From Thalassospira sp. (GTDB lineage: Bacteria > Pseudomonadota > Alphaproteobacteria > Rhodospirillales > Thalassospiraceae), in the NCBI RefSeq assembly GCF_030690045.1, contig NZ_JAUYHK010000016.1:658009-722008 (forward strand): a stretch of DNA of 64,000 nt, read 5' to 3'. The position numbers and the translations under genes are program-made. Below the pieces are notes generated by a model that saw only the letters and a list, made by a program, of their open reading frames with translations, ran no database searches and was not told the DNA's origin. Shown here in pieces: positions 34,525 to 44,022 of the stretch (positions are counted from its first letter, which is position 1; each line of letters opens with the position of its first letter).

Positions 34525-37500
34525 ATGCATTTGCTTGCCGCCCAGCCGGGCATGATCACCGATGGCAGCGAGGCCGTGGATCTGGGGCAAAGCCCCGGCG
34601 ATGTCGTCATTCTGTCGGCGGCGGAATCGGAACTGGCCTGTCTGGCTGCCGCCCAGCGTCATTTGTCGGGGCAAAGCGGCGGCGACCTGCCGTCGCTGCG
34701 CCTCGCCAGTCTGTTGCAGCTTGGCCATAACATGTCGGTCGATCTCTATGTCGAGGATGTCTTGGCCCATGCCAAGTTCATCCTTGTGCGCCTGCTGGGC
34801 GGGCGCGGATATTGGGAATACGGCGTCGAACAACTCGTCGCGCTGGCGCGGGAAAAGGACATTCCGCTGTTGCTGTTGCCCGGCGATGATCAGCCCGATG
34901 CCGAATTATTGTCGCTGTCAACCCGGCGTGGGCAGGACTGGCAACAGGCATGGCGCTATCTGGTCGAAGGCGGGCCGGACAATGCGCAAAATCTGTTACG
35001 GTTTGTTTATGAAAAACTGGACCCCGCCCGCGACTGGCGCTGGCAAAACCCGATGCCGCTGGTCAAGGCCGGGCTGTACTGGCCGGGGCTGACCACCGCA
35101 TCCCTGCCCGATTTACAGGCAAAATGGCCCGATCCCGCGCAACCGGTGGCCGCCATCGTGTTTTACCGGGCGCTGATACAGGCCGGTAATCTCGATGTGA
35201 TCGATGGCATGACCGCCGCCTTGCGCGATTGCGGCCTGAATGCTTTGCCGGTGTTTGTCTCCAGCCTCAAGGACCCGGTGGCCGCCGCCCTGGTGGCGCA
35301 ATGGCTGGTGGAAACGGGGGCGGATATCATCCTCAATACCACCGGCTTTGCCTTTTCGGTGCCCGGCGATGTGCGGGCACCGGGGCCGTTTGATGCGGTG
35401 GATGCGCCGGTCTTGCAAATGGTGTTGTCGGGCGGCAGTCAGGACGCATGGCAGCAAGGTGTCAATGGCCTGTCGGCCCGCGATATTGCGATGAATGTCG
35501 CCCTGCCCGAGGTCGATGGCCGCATCCTGTCGCGTGCCGTATCGTTCAAGGGATCGGCGGGGCGCGATGATCTGACCGGGATTGAACTGGTCAAATATGT
35601 GCCGGTCGCCGACCGGCTGGATTTTGTCGCGCAACTGGCGGCCAATTGGGTTGCGTTGCGCCGCACCGCCGCACCCGACCGGCGGGTGGCGATGATCATG
35701 GCCAATTATCCCAACAAGGATGCACGTCTGGGCAACGGCGTCGGGCTCGATACTCCGGCGGGGATGATTGAAACCCTGCGGGCGATGGCCGGGGAAGGAT
35801 ACCGGATTGAAAACCTGCCCGATGACGGCGCGGCACTGATTGCCGCGATCAAGGCCGGGCCGACCAATGATATTGCCCGTCTGGCGGACCGTGATATTCG
35901 CGTGACCTTGCCATTGTCTGATTATCAGGCGGCGTTTGCCGTCCTGCCCGCATCCGTGCGCGACCCGGTAACTGCCGCATGGGGGGCGCCGCAGGATGAC
36001 CCGTTTTTCCTGAAAGATGCCGGGGTTGAAGATTCCGGGCCGGACAATAAGGGGGCCTTTGCCCTGTCGGTTGTGCCGATGGGCCATGTGGTGGTCGGGC
36101 TGCAACCGGCGCGGGGATATAATATTGATCCGCTGGCCAGTTACCATTCGCCCGATCTGGTGCCGCCGCACAATTATTTCGCCTTTTATATCTGGCTGCG
36201 CCGTCATTTCGGCGCACAGGCGATTGTCCATTTTGGCAAACACGGCAATATGGAATGGTTGCCGGGCAAATCCCTTGCCCTGTCGCAGGATTGTTTCCCC
36301 GAGGCGGTCTTTGGCCCGACCCCGCATCTTTATCCGTTTATCGTCAATGATCCCGGCGAAGGCACGCAGGCCAAACGCCGGGCGCAGGCAGTGATCATCG
36401 ATCACCTGACCCCGCCTTTGACCCGTGCTGAAACCTATGGTCCGCTCAAGGATCTTGAGGCGCTGGTCGATGAATATTACGAAGCCGCCGCTGTTGATCC
36501 GCGCCGGGTGCAAATTCTCAAACGCGATATTCTGGAACTGACGATCCGCATCGGGCTGGACCGCGATTGCGGCATTGTCGCGGGCGAGGATACGGAATCT
36601 GCCCTCGCCAAACTCGACAATTATCTGTGCGAATTGAAAGAACTGCAAATTCGCGACGGCCTGCATGTTTTTGGCAAGGCCCCCGATGGCGCATTGCTTG
36701 ATGATTTGCTGGTTGCCCTTGCCCGCCTGCCACGCGGCGCGGAGCACGGGCCAACGGCGTCATTGCACCGGGCGATTGCGCGCGATTTGTGGGATGATCC
36801 GGCCTTCGATCCGCTTGATTGCGTCTTTGCCGAATTCTGGACCGGGGCAAAACCCGCCATGCTTTGCGCCTATGATGCGGTGGCCGGATCATGGCGCACC
36901 ACCGGCGATACGGTGGAACGCATCGAATTGCTGGCACGGGATCTGGTGATCGGATCGCAGGTGGCGGACAAGGACTGGACCCGGACAAAAGAAGTTCTAT
37001 ACGATATCGAAACATCCTTGCGCCCGGCGGTAACCGCCTGTGGGGCGGCTGAAATCGCCGGGATTTTGCGCGGGCTGGATGGCAAATTTGTCGAACCCGG
37101 CCCGTCCGGTGCGCCGACACGCGGGCGGCCCGATGTCTTGCCGACCGGGCGCAATTTTTATTCGGTCGATACCCGCACCGTGCCGACCCCGGCGGCATGG
37201 CAACTGGGCTGGAAATCGGCGGAACTGATGCTGGAACGTCATGTGCAGGAACAGGGCGAATGGCCCGCTGCCCTTGGCCTGTCGGTCTGGGGCACCAGCA
37301 ATATGCGCACCGGCGGCGATGATATTGCCCAGGCGATGGCGTTGCTGGGTGTGCGTCCGACATGGGATTCGGCCTCGCGCCGGGTCACCGGGTTTGAAAT
37401 CATCCCGATTTCGTTGCTGGCCCGGCCCCGGGTCGATGTCACCTTGCGCATTTCCGGGTTTTTCCGCGATGCCTTTCCCGGTCTGATCGATCTGTTTGAC

Positions 37501-38346
37501 AGTGCGGTGCGCGCCGTGGCCGCCCTGGACGAAGCCCCCGATATGAATCCGCTGGCGGTGCGGGTGGCACAGGAACAGGCATCGTTAATTGCCGGGGGCA
37601 TGGATGCAACCGATGCCGCCCATCGCGCCGGGTTCCGGGTTTTCGGGGCCAAACCGGGGGCCTATGGCGCCGGGTTGCAGGCAATGATCGATGAAAAACT
37701 GTGGGAAAACGAGGATGACCTTGCCGATGCCTATCTGGCATGGGGCGGTTATGCCTATGGCAATGGCGGCGCGGGCGAGGCGGCGCGGGATCTGTTTGAA
37801 ACCCGCCTGACAAAGGTGGATGCGATTGTCCATAATCAGGATAACCGCGAACATGATCTGCTGGATTCCGATGATTATTACCAGTTTGAAGGTGGCATGA
37901 CGGCGGCGGTACGCCATTTGTCCGGGCAACAACCGGTGGTCTATCACAATGATCATTCCCGCCCCGAAAGCCCGAAAATCAGAACCCTGAACGAGGAAAT
38001 CGCCCGTGTGGTCCGGGCGCGTGTGGTTAATCCCAAATGGATCGCGGGCGTGATGCGCCATGGCTATAAGGGGGCCTTTGAAATGGCGGCAACGGTCGAT
38101 TATCTGTTTGCCTTTGCCGCCACGGCACGCTGTGTCGCCGATCATCATTTCGATCTGGTGTATGATGCCTATCTGGGCGACCAGACGGTGCGCGATTTCA
38201 TCAAAACCCATAATCCCGATGCGCTGGCCGATATCCGCAACCGTCTGGCCGAGGCGATAGAACGCGGCCTGTGGCAACCGCGCCGCAACAGCGTTGCCCG
38301 CGATCTGGGGGATTTGGGGCCGGATTCACAAAAAAGTGAATCGTAA
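34525..38346 (+). CDS. cobN: cobaltochelatase subunit CobN
   Basis: A 1273-residue protein, the large subunit of the ATP-dependent aerobic cobaltochelatase. Start ATG 34525 is 4 bases after the cobW stop. Characteristic stretches are IVHFGKHGNMEWLPGK (near residue 570), a region with NFYSVDTRTVPTPAAW, SVWGTSNMRTGGDDIAQ and the C-terminal DSDDYYQFEGGMTAAVRH. Full-length family members are close to 1275 residues. The CobS and CobT chelatase partners are not in the window. Confidence 0.95.
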   Translation: MHLLAAQPGMITDGSEAVDLGQSPGDVVILSAAESELACLAAAQRHLSGQSGGDLPSLRLASLLQLGHNMSVDLYVEDVLAHAKFILVRLLGGRGYWEYGVEQLVALAREKDIPLLLLPGDDQPDAELLSLSTRRGQDWQQAWRYLVEGGPDNAQNLLRFVYEKLDPARDWRWQNPMPLVKAGLYWPGLTTASLPDLQAKWPDPAQPVAAIVFYRALIQAGNLDVIDGMTAALRDCGLNALPVFVSSLKDPVAAALVAQWLVETGADIILNTTGFAFSVPGDVRAPGPFDAVDAPVLQMVLSGGSQDAWQQGVNGLSARDIAMNVALPEVDGRILSRAVSFKGSAGRDDLTGIELVKYVPVADRLDFVAQLAANWVALRRTAAPDRRVAMIMANYPNKDARLGNGVGLDTPAGMIETLRAMAGEGYRIENLPDDGAALIAAIKAGPTNDIARLADRDIRVTLPLSDYQAAFAVLPASVRDPVTAAWGAPQDDPFFLKDAGVEDSGPDNKGAFALSVVPMGHVVVGLQPARGYNIDPLASYHSPDLVPPHNYFAFYIWLRRHFGAQAIVHFGKHGNMEWLPGKSLALSQDCFPEAVFGPTPHLYPFIVNDPGEGTQAKRRAQAVIIDHLTPPLTRAETYGPLKDLEALVDEYYEAAAVDPRRVQILKRDILELTIRIGLDRDCGIVAGEDTESALAKLDNYLCELKELQIRDGLHVFGKAPDGALLDDLLVALARLPRGAEHGPTASLHRAIARDLWDDPAFDPLDCVFAEFWTGAKPAMLCAYDAVAGSWRTTGDTVERIELLARDLVIGSQVADKDWTRTKEVLYDIETSLRPAVTACGAAEIAGILRGLDGKFVEPGPSGAPTRGRPDVLPTGRNFYSVDTRTVPTPAAWQLGWKSAELMLERHVQEQGEWPAALGLSVWGTSNMRTGGDDIAQAMALLGVRPTWDSASRRVTGFEIIPISLLARPRVDVTLRISGFFRDAFPGLIDLFDSAVRAVAALDEAPDMNPLAVRVAQEQASLIAGGMDATDAAHRAGFRVFGAKPGAYGAGLQAMIDEKLWENEDDLADAYLAWGGYAYGNGGAGEAARDLFETRLTKVDAIVHNQDNREHDLLDSDDYYQFEGGMTAAVRHLSGQQPVVYHNDHSRPESPKIRTLNEEIARVVRARVVNPKWIAGVMRHGYKGAFEMAATVDYLFAFAATARCVADHHFDLVYDAYLGDQTVRDFIKTHNPDALADIRNRLAEAIERGLWQPRRNSVARDLGDLGPDSQKSES

Positions 38347-38465
38347 ATTCAAACCGGAACCTTTGCGCACATTGAAACGTTTCGATTCTGCACCATATGG
38401 ATATTAACCAATGGTTAAGAAATTGGACAGGGACGGGGCAGACCTGATGACAACAGGAGGCCGCA
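38347..38465. other. intergenic spacer cobN / hypothetical
   Basis: About 120 bp, AT-rich (38380-38420). It contains TTGAAACGTTTCGATT, a short palindromic core (AAACGTTT at 38376-38383) that could be an operator. No terminator seen. Confidence 0.3.
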
Positions 38466-39167
38466 ATGACAAAGCCCGATTGGGTCCGCTTGCCGGACTA
38501 TACCCAAACCCCGCTTCCGGCCCATGCCGGACATACCGACATTGTTGATTTTCTGTTGGCCGGTCATGCCGTGCCCGACTGGTTGCGCGATGATTTGCAC
38601 GGGCGCGGCGCAATGCGCCCGGCCCGGGGCGCGATTGGCGATGTCATCGCCCTGCGCGGCCTGTTTGACGGCATCCACAAACCGGTCACTGCCGATGATT
38701 TTCGCGATGGCCTGATGGAACTGGCCGGGCATTTTCCCCTGCCCGGCGATATCAACGACGCCATTGCGGCGCGCGAACGGATTTATGGGCGCTATTTGCA
38801 GGGGGTGGAAACCCAGATCTGGCAGGCGGCGATTGCGCTGGCCCATCTCAGGCAGGATGTGTTTCCGGTGGTGCGCGAATTGCGCGGCCTGATCACCGAT
38901 GTGGTGGCCAGTCGCAACTGGATCGAACGCCGTCTGGCGCTGATCGAACAAAGTTTCCAGTACCGCCGGGCAAATCCCAATGAGGCGGTGCGCAAGGCGC
39001 TGTTAAAATTGCGGCACATGTCGCCGGGCGACCGGTTGCAACTGTTTAACAAGGCCCGCATGCGCCGCCCGGAATTACACCATACCGATATGCGCGAACC
39101 CGGCAAATGGGCCGATCTGGTCACGGGCGACCTGGGTCTTACACCCCATGGCGAGGCCAGCTGGTGA
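38466..39167 (+). CDS. hypothetical protein inside the cobalamin block
   Basis: A 233-residue soluble protein with no family that I recognise. It starts at ATG 38466 after a strong AGGAGG. It is rich in helices (DINDAIAARERIYGRYLQGVE; part quoted) and Arg-heavy near the end (LFNKARMRRPELHHTDM). There is no signal peptide or cysteine motif. Position between cobN and cobO suggests a link to B12 metabolism, but it may simply be a passenger. Codon style resembles the neighbours. Confidence 0.65.
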   Translation: MTKPDWVRLPDYTQTPLPAHAGHTDIVDFLLAGHAVPDWLRDDLHGRGAMRPARGAIGDVIALRGLFDGIHKPVTADDFRDGLMELAGHFPLPGDINDAIAARERIYGRYLQGVETQIWQAAIALAHLRQDVFPVVRELRGLITDVVASRNWIERRLALIEQSFQYRRANPNEAVRKALLKLRHMSPGDRLQLFNKARMRRPELHHTDMREPGKWADLVTGDLGLTPHGEASW

Positions 39168-39271
39168 CATCTTGACAGTCGGTCGGGAAATATCCCTGTT
39201 CTGTATTGCGCCGTTGTGCCGCAGGGCCGGGCAAGCCAAAGTCACGGCCCACGGACAAGACGGGATAACTT

Positions 39272-40084
39272 ATGCGCAAAGCATTTCAAATATTTCTGGT
39301 GATTGTATTTGCTCTGGTGACCGGCCATGCCGTATCGGCCGCAGGTCAGGGGGACCGGCCCGTCGTGCCAAACGGTCCGCTGCACTGGCAATTGCAGGGC
39401 GATATCCGTATCGAAGAGGGCATTCGTGTTGTGGATAGTGACCTGGATGAAACAACGGCGGCACAGGTGCGGGAATGGCGCGCAGCAGGCATTTATCCGG
39501 TTTGTTATGTCAATGTCGGCGCCATCGAAGAATGGCGCGATGATTATGACAGGTTCCCGTCCGAAGTGACGGGCAATCCCTATTCGGGATGGGACGGGGA
39601 ATACTGGCTCGATATCAGCCGGTTTGAGGTCTTTGCCGATGTGATGATGGCACGCTTTGACCTGTGCCGCGAAAAAGGGTTCCTTGCGATTGAGCCCGAC
39701 AATATCGATTCCCATGAAAGCGATGGCGAAGGCATGTCGGGCAAAACCGGCTTTGAGATAAGCCGTGCAGATCAGGTACGTTATCTGGACTGGCTGATCG
39801 GGCAGGCGCATGCACGCGGCCTTGCCATCGGGCAGAAGAATGCGCCCGAACTGGTTCCCGATCTTGTGGGCAGGATGGATTTTGCCCTGTTGGAATCGGC
39901 CTGGCGGTTTGGTTTTATGGATCAATTCAAACCCTATCGCGATCAGGGAAAGCCGGTCTTTGCCGTTGAATATCGTGAAGAAGGGGCCGATCCGGCGCAG
40001 TTTTGCCCCGAGGCGACCCGATATGGTTTTCAGGGCGTGATTGCCCGTCTCGATCTTGATCGCGCCCCGGAAAACTGTCCTTGA
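39272..40084 (+). CDS. secreted GH114-like endo-alpha-1,4-polygalactosaminidase family protein
   Basis: A 270-residue exported protein with a signal peptide at residues 1-23 (hydrophobic FLVIVFALVTGHAVSA). The TIM-barrel-like core resembles the TM1410/GH114 family. It has YPVCYVNVGAIEEWRDDYD, then GWDGEYWLDISRF, the acidic strand GFLAIEPDNIDSHE (likely catalytic Asp/Glu), IGQKNAPELV, LLESAW and a final VFAVEYREE. Such enzymes cleave galactosamine polymers. Its placement between cobN and cobO is unusual. Periplasmic or secreted location is likely. Confidence 0.8.
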   Translation: MRKAFQIFLVIVFALVTGHAVSAAGQGDRPVVPNGPLHWQLQGDIRIEEGIRVVDSDLDETTAAQVREWRAAGIYPVCYVNVGAIEEWRDDYDRFPSEVTGNPYSGWDGEYWLDISRFEVFADVMMARFDLCREKGFLAIEPDNIDSHESDGEGMSGKTGFEISRADQVRYLDWLIGQAHARGLAIGQKNAPELVPDLVGRMDFALLESAWRFGFMDQFKPYRDQGKPVFAVEYREEGADPAQFCPEATRYGFQGVIARLDLDRAPENCP

Positions 40085-40138
40085 TCATTGCGGTGGTTTG
40101 GTCAAGGTTGGTGCATACCGGAAAAAAGGAAGACCGTC

Positions 40139-40765
40139 ATGACCACACCCCCGCAAACCGATATCGAAACAAATACCCGCCACGATGAAAAAATGAAGAA
40201 AATCAAGGCGGCGCGCGACCGCATGATGGCGGAAAAGGTCGATAAGAAAGGTCTGGTGATCGTCCATACCGGCAAGGGCAAGGGCAAATCCTCCTCGGCC
40301 TTTGGCATGGCGATGCGCTGTGTCGGGCATGACATGAAGGTCGGCGTGGTGCAATTCATCAAGGGCGGCTGGGAAACCGGCGAGGCCCGATTGCTGGCGA
40401 AATTTCCCGATCTGTGTGAATTCCACGCGATGGGGGCCGGGTTCACATGGGAAACCCAGAACCGGGCGCAGGATGTGGCGATGGCCCGCACCGCTTGGGA
40501 CAAGGCGTGCGAGATGATGCGCGATCCGTCCTTTGCGATGGTGATCCTCGATGAACTCAATATCGTTTTGCGCTATGATTTCCTGCCGCTTGACGATGTT
40601 CTGGCCGTTCTTGCCGATAAATTGCCCGATCAGCACATCGTCATCACCGGGCGCAATGCGCCCGATGCCCTGATCGAGGCGGCCGATCTGGTTACCGAAA
40701 TGACCCTGATCAAACACCCGTTCCGCGAACAGGGGATCAAGGCACAGATCGGCGTTGAATTTTGA
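40139..40765 (+). CDS. cobO: cob(I)yrinic acid a,c-diamide adenosyltransferase
   Basis: A 208-residue CobA/CobO/BtuR-type enzyme that adds the adenosyl group to reduced cobyrinic acid diamide. The modified P-loop HTGKGKGKSSSAFGMAMR (about residues 40-57) is diagnostic, followed by VGVVQFIKGGWETGE and VILDELNIVLRYDFL. The start at 40139 has AAGGAAG upstream and gives a normal length. It is 36 bp before cobQ, in the same direction. Confidence 0.95.
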   Translation: MTTPPQTDIETNTRHDEKMKKIKAARDRMMAEKVDKKGLVIVHTGKGKGKSSSAFGMAMRCVGHDMKVGVVQFIKGGWETGEARLLAKFPDLCEFHAMGAGFTWETQNRAQDVAMARTAWDKACEMMRDPSFAMVILDELNIVLRYDFLPLDDVLAVLADKLPDQHIVITGRNAPDALIEAADLVTEMTLIKHPFREQGIKAQIGVEF

Positions 40766-40801
40766 TCAACCACGTATCCGCAAAAAGGTTTTGATTCCGG
40801 A

Positions 40802-42364
40802 ATGACAACGCGCCCAGTGCCCGCCCTGATGTTGCAAGGGACCGGTTCGGATGTTGGCAAATCCTTGCTGGTTGCCGGGCTGTGCCGGGCGTTTGTGCGG
40901 CGCGGCTTGCGGGTGATGCCGTTCAAACCGCAAAATATGTCCAATAATGCCGCCGTCACGGCGGATGGCGGCGAAATCGGTCGCGCCCAGGCCTTGCAGG
41001 CCCGCGCCGCCGGGGTGCCGACCAGTGTGCATATGAATCCGGTCCTGTTGAAACCGCAAAGCGACACCGGATCGCAGGTGGTGGTACAGGGCAAGGTCCT
41101 GACCACCGCACGCGCGCGGGATTATTACCGCCTGAAACGCGATTTGTTGCCGCGTGTGATCGACAGTTTCGACATCATCGGGCGCGATGCCGATCTGGTG
41201 ATTGTCGAAGGCGCGGGATCGGCCGCCGAGGTCAATCTGCGCGATGCCGATATTGCCAATATGGGCTTTGCCGCGGCAACGGGAACCCCGGTTGTATTGG
41301 TTGGCGATATCGACCGGGGCGGGGTGATTGCCGCAATTGTCGGCACCCATCTGTTATTGCCGCCATCTGACCGGCACTGGTTGCGCGGCTATATCATCAA
41401 CCGCTTTCGCGGCGATGTGTCGCTGTTTGAACCCGCCCTTGGGATCATCGAAAATCACTGCGGCCTTAAAAATTACGGTATCGTAACATATTGGCCTGAT
41501 GCGGCCCGCCTGCCCGCCGAAGACAGCGTGGCGCTTGAAAAATCCGGCGGCAAGGACGGGCGGTATCGCGGCAAGGCCGATATTTCCGCTGGCCGGACGA
41601 TCCGCATTGCGGTTTTGCTGTTTCCGCGCATCGCCAATTTCGACGATCTGGACCCGCTGGCCGCCGAACCGGATGTCGATCTGATCCTGATCCGGGCGGG
41701 TGATGTCATTCCCGGTGATTGTGATCTGATCCTGCTGCCCGGCAGCAAATCCACCCGTGCCGATCTGAAATTTCTGAAAGATCAGGGCTGGCATCACGAT
41801 ATCATCGCCCATTGGCGGCGCGGTGGTCATGTCATGGGCATTTGCGGCGGTTATCAGATGTTGGGCCATGTGGTGGCCGATCCTTATGGCATCGAAGGCG
41901 ATCCGGGCGACGAAGCCGGTCTGGGGTTATTGGATGTTCGCACCATCATGGCCGGGGACAAAACCCTGCGCCAACGGGCGGCGACAGTGCGGGCCGGGTC
42001 GGGGTGCGTCGTGGCATCGGGCACGGCATTGCAGGGCTATGAAATTCATATGGGCGATACCGGTGGCCCGGATCGCACCCGCGCATGGATTGACCTTGGC
42101 GCAAAAGAATCCGCCGATGGAGCGATCAGCGCCGATGGCCGGGTGATGGGCGGGTATCTGCATGGCCTGTTTGCCGCCGATGATTTCCGGCGCGGTTATC
42201 TGGCGGCAATCAGTGGTGCAGAATCGGCGCATGACCTGAATTTCGAGGCCGGGATCGAGGCCACCCTGGACGGTCTGGCCGATCATGTCGAGGCCTGCCT
42301 TGATCTCGATGCGCTGTGGAATCTGGCGCAGCAACGCGGCACCCTGTCATTCAATACGCCTTAA
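40802..42364 (+). CDS. cobQ: cobyric acid synthase
   Basis: A 520-residue glutamine-dependent amidase that amidates four carboxyls of adenosylcobyrinic acid a,c-diamide. The N-terminal ATPase domain begins [20 protein letters not shown] and includes [30 protein letters not shown] is the family block (in part). The C-terminal GATase domain has the nucleophilic Cys in [14 protein letters not shown] and a late GGYLHGLF His. Last gene of the riboswitch-led block. Length and layout are normal. Confidence 0.96.
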   Translation: MTTRPVPALMLQGTGSDVGKSLLVAGLCRAFVRRGLRVMPFKPQNMSNNAAVTADGGEIGRAQALQARAAGVPTSVHMNPVLLKPQSDTGSQVVVQGKVLTTARARDYYRLKRDLLPRVIDSFDIIGRDADLVIVEGAGSAAEVNLRDADIANMGFAAATGTPVVLVGDIDRGGVIAAIVGTHLLLPPSDRHWLRGYIINRFRGDVSLFEPALGIIENHCGLKNYGIVTYWPDAARLPAEDSVALEKSGGKDGRYRGKADISAGRTIRIAVLLFPRIANFDDLDPLAAEPDVDLILIRAGDVIPGDCDLILLPGSKSTRADLKFLKDQGWHHDIIAHWRRGGHVMGICGGYQMLGHVVADPYGIEGDPGDEAGLGLLDVRTIMAGDKTLRQRAATVRAGSGCVVASGTALQGYEIHMGDTGGPDRTRAWIDLGAKESADGAISADGRVMGGYLHGLFAADDFRRGYLAAISGAESAHDLNFEAGIEATLDGLADHVEACLDLDALWNLAQQRGTLSFNTP

Positions 42365-42530
42365 CAACGAATTAGCCCACCCTGCGTCCGGCACCGGGCC
42401 GTTACGGATGCACAAGTCCTTTACAACGGCGTCCGTGCATGCTTTGAGAGAGCAGACAAACCGGGCCGGGAGAGAGAGACCGGGGCCACTGGTTTGTCAA
42501 AATGTCATTTCTGATCGGTAGCCCGTATCC
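42365..42530. other. intergenic region cobQ / GST
   Basis: About 165 bp. ACAAACC (42456-42462) and GGTTTGT (42490-42496) can form a long-range stem around a G/C-rich core (GGCC ... GGCC), perhaps a leader structure or terminator. No B12-box is present, so it is not another cobalamin riboswitch. Confidence 0.35.
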
Positions 42531-43202
42531 ATGCGTCAACTTTATCACTTCTGGCTGTCCCCCTTTTCGCGCAAAGTCCGGCTGGTTCTGGCGGAAAAGA
42601 AGCTTGAATTTGAGTTGATCGCCGAACCCGTCTGGGACCGGCGCGAAGAATTTCTGCTGCTCAACCCGGCGGGCGAAGTCCCGGTTCTGCGCGATGAAGA
42701 TGGCACAGTTCTGGCCGATTCTGCGGTGATTTGCGAATATCTGGACGAAGTCTATCCGGAAAATCCGCTATTTGGCGATGATGTCAAACATCGTGCCGAA
42801 ATCCGGCGTCTGGTGGCGTGGTTTGACGGAAAATTCAACCGCGAAGTCACCGATCATTTGCTGGGCGAAAAACTGTTGAAACGGTTTTTTGCCAATGGCG
42901 TGCCCGATACCGCCATCCTGCGCGCCGGGCGGACCAATCTGACCCATCACCTTGATTATATCGGCTGGCTGTTTGAACGGCGCAACTGGCTGGCGGGGGA
43001 TCATCTGACGATGGCCGATATTGCCGCCGCCGCCCAGATTTCGGTGATCGATTATATGGATGATATCACCTGGTCGAAACATCCCCGCGCACGGGACTGG
43101 TATATGCGGATCAAAAGCCGCCCGGCCATGCGCGATCTTCTGGCCGACCGTCAGGCCAGCTTCCCGCCGTCGCGTCACTATGCCAATCTGGATTTCGAAT
43201 GA
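42531..43202 (+). CDS. glutathione S-transferase family protein (possibly FzlA-like)
   Basis: A 223-residue GST-fold protein: a thioredoxin-like N-domain with SPFSRKVRLVLAEKKLEFEL and NPAGEVPVLRDEDGTVLADS, and an all-helical C-domain with WLAGDHLTMADIAAAAQISV. The start of the sequence (RQLYHFWLSPFSRKVRLVL) and the conserved-looking tail SFPPSRHYANLDFE suggest the FzlA group of GST-like proteins that bind FtsZ in alphaproteobacteria rather than a detoxifying GST. That is a suggestion from resemblance only. It overlaps the following methyltransferase by 4 bp. Confidence 0.78.
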   Translation: MRQLYHFWLSPFSRKVRLVLAEKKLEFELIAEPVWDRREEFLLLNPAGEVPVLRDEDGTVLADSAVICEYLDEVYPENPLFGDDVKHRAEIRRLVAWFDGKFNREVTDHLLGEKLLKRFFANGVPDTAILRAGRTNLTHHLDYIGWLFERRNWLAGDHLTMADIAAAAQISVIDYMDDITWSKHPRARDWYMRIKSRPAMRDLLADRQASFPPSRHYANLDFE

Positions 43203-44002
43203 CACCGTCTGCCCTGTCTGACAGTTTTTACCCGGCAGGCGGCCTGAATGTCGCCAGTTATGATCTGCGTGCCGATCTTGACCGGCGGCTGTTTGAAGAC
43301 CCGATCCCGTTTTATGGTGAACAGGCGCGTCAATCGGGCGGCCCGGTTCTGGAACTGGGATGCGGCACCGGGCGGGTTGCCGGGGCGATTGCCGATATGG
43401 GCATTGCGGTCGAAGGGCTTGATCTGTCCGAACCGATGCTGGCCCGGGCGCGGCGCAAATATCCCGATCTGGTCTGGCATCAGGGCGATATGAGCGATTT
43501 TGATCTCGGGCGCAAATTTGCCCTTGTGATCATTCCGTTTCGCGGGTTTCAGGAATTGACCAGTGTGGCACAACAACGCGCCTGTCTGGCTCGCGCCTTT
43601 GATCATCTGCGCCCCGGCGGGCGGCTGGTGCTCGATCTGATCGATCCGGATTTGCGCTATTGCCTGCCCGAAGGCGACCTTGAAACGGTCAAACTGCCGC
43701 TGTTTCCCATGCCGCCAACCGCCGGTGCGCCAGAACATTTCCTGCGGATTACCGCGATGGAACGCTATAACGACCCCCTGACCCAGCGCTTTGACGAACA
43801 TTGGCGCTTTGAAGAAGTCACCCGCATGGGCGAGGTCATCCGCTGCGAGGATTGCTGGCACCGGATGCGCTGGGTGCATCGCTCTGAAATGGCCCTGATG
43901 CTGGAACTGGCCGGTTTTGTTTCGTTAAAGGAACAATCAAGTTTCGCCGGGGACCCGCCGAAATACGCCGCCAATCAAATCTGGCAGGCCCGGCGACCCT
44001 GA
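43199..44002 (+). CDS. class I SAM-dependent methyltransferase
   Basis: A 267-residue methyltransferase (Methyltransf_25-like). Motif I is VLELGCGTGRVAGAI (about residues 49-63), followed by GLDLSEPMLARARR and LVIIPFRGFQEL. It ends beside a convergent PstS-like gene. The ATG overlaps the GST-like stop (ATGA at 43199-43202), so the pair is translationally coupled and probably functionally linked. The substrate is unknown. Codon use is native. Confidence 0.8.
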   Translation: MTPSALSDSFYPAGGLNVASYDLRADLDRRLFEDPIPFYGEQARQSGGPVLELGCGTGRVAGAIADMGIAVEGLDLSEPMLARARRKYPDLVWHQGDMSDFDLGRKFALVIIPFRGFQELTSVAQQRACLARAFDHLRPGGRLVLDLIDPDLRYCLPEGDLETVKLPLFPMPPTAGAPEHFLRITAMERYNDPLTQRFDEHWRFEEVTRMGEVIRCEDCWHRMRWVHRSEMALMLELAGFVSLKEQSSFAGDPPKYAANQIWQARRP

Positions 44003-44022
44003 CCCTGACCCTGCCTGCATCC

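Noticed and set aside
35113..36747. A 544-codon open frame on the minus strand inside cobN
   Set aside because: It is antisense to a clearly recognised gene, its protein is Gly/His/Arg-rich with no family resemblance, and GC-rich genes often leave such open frames.
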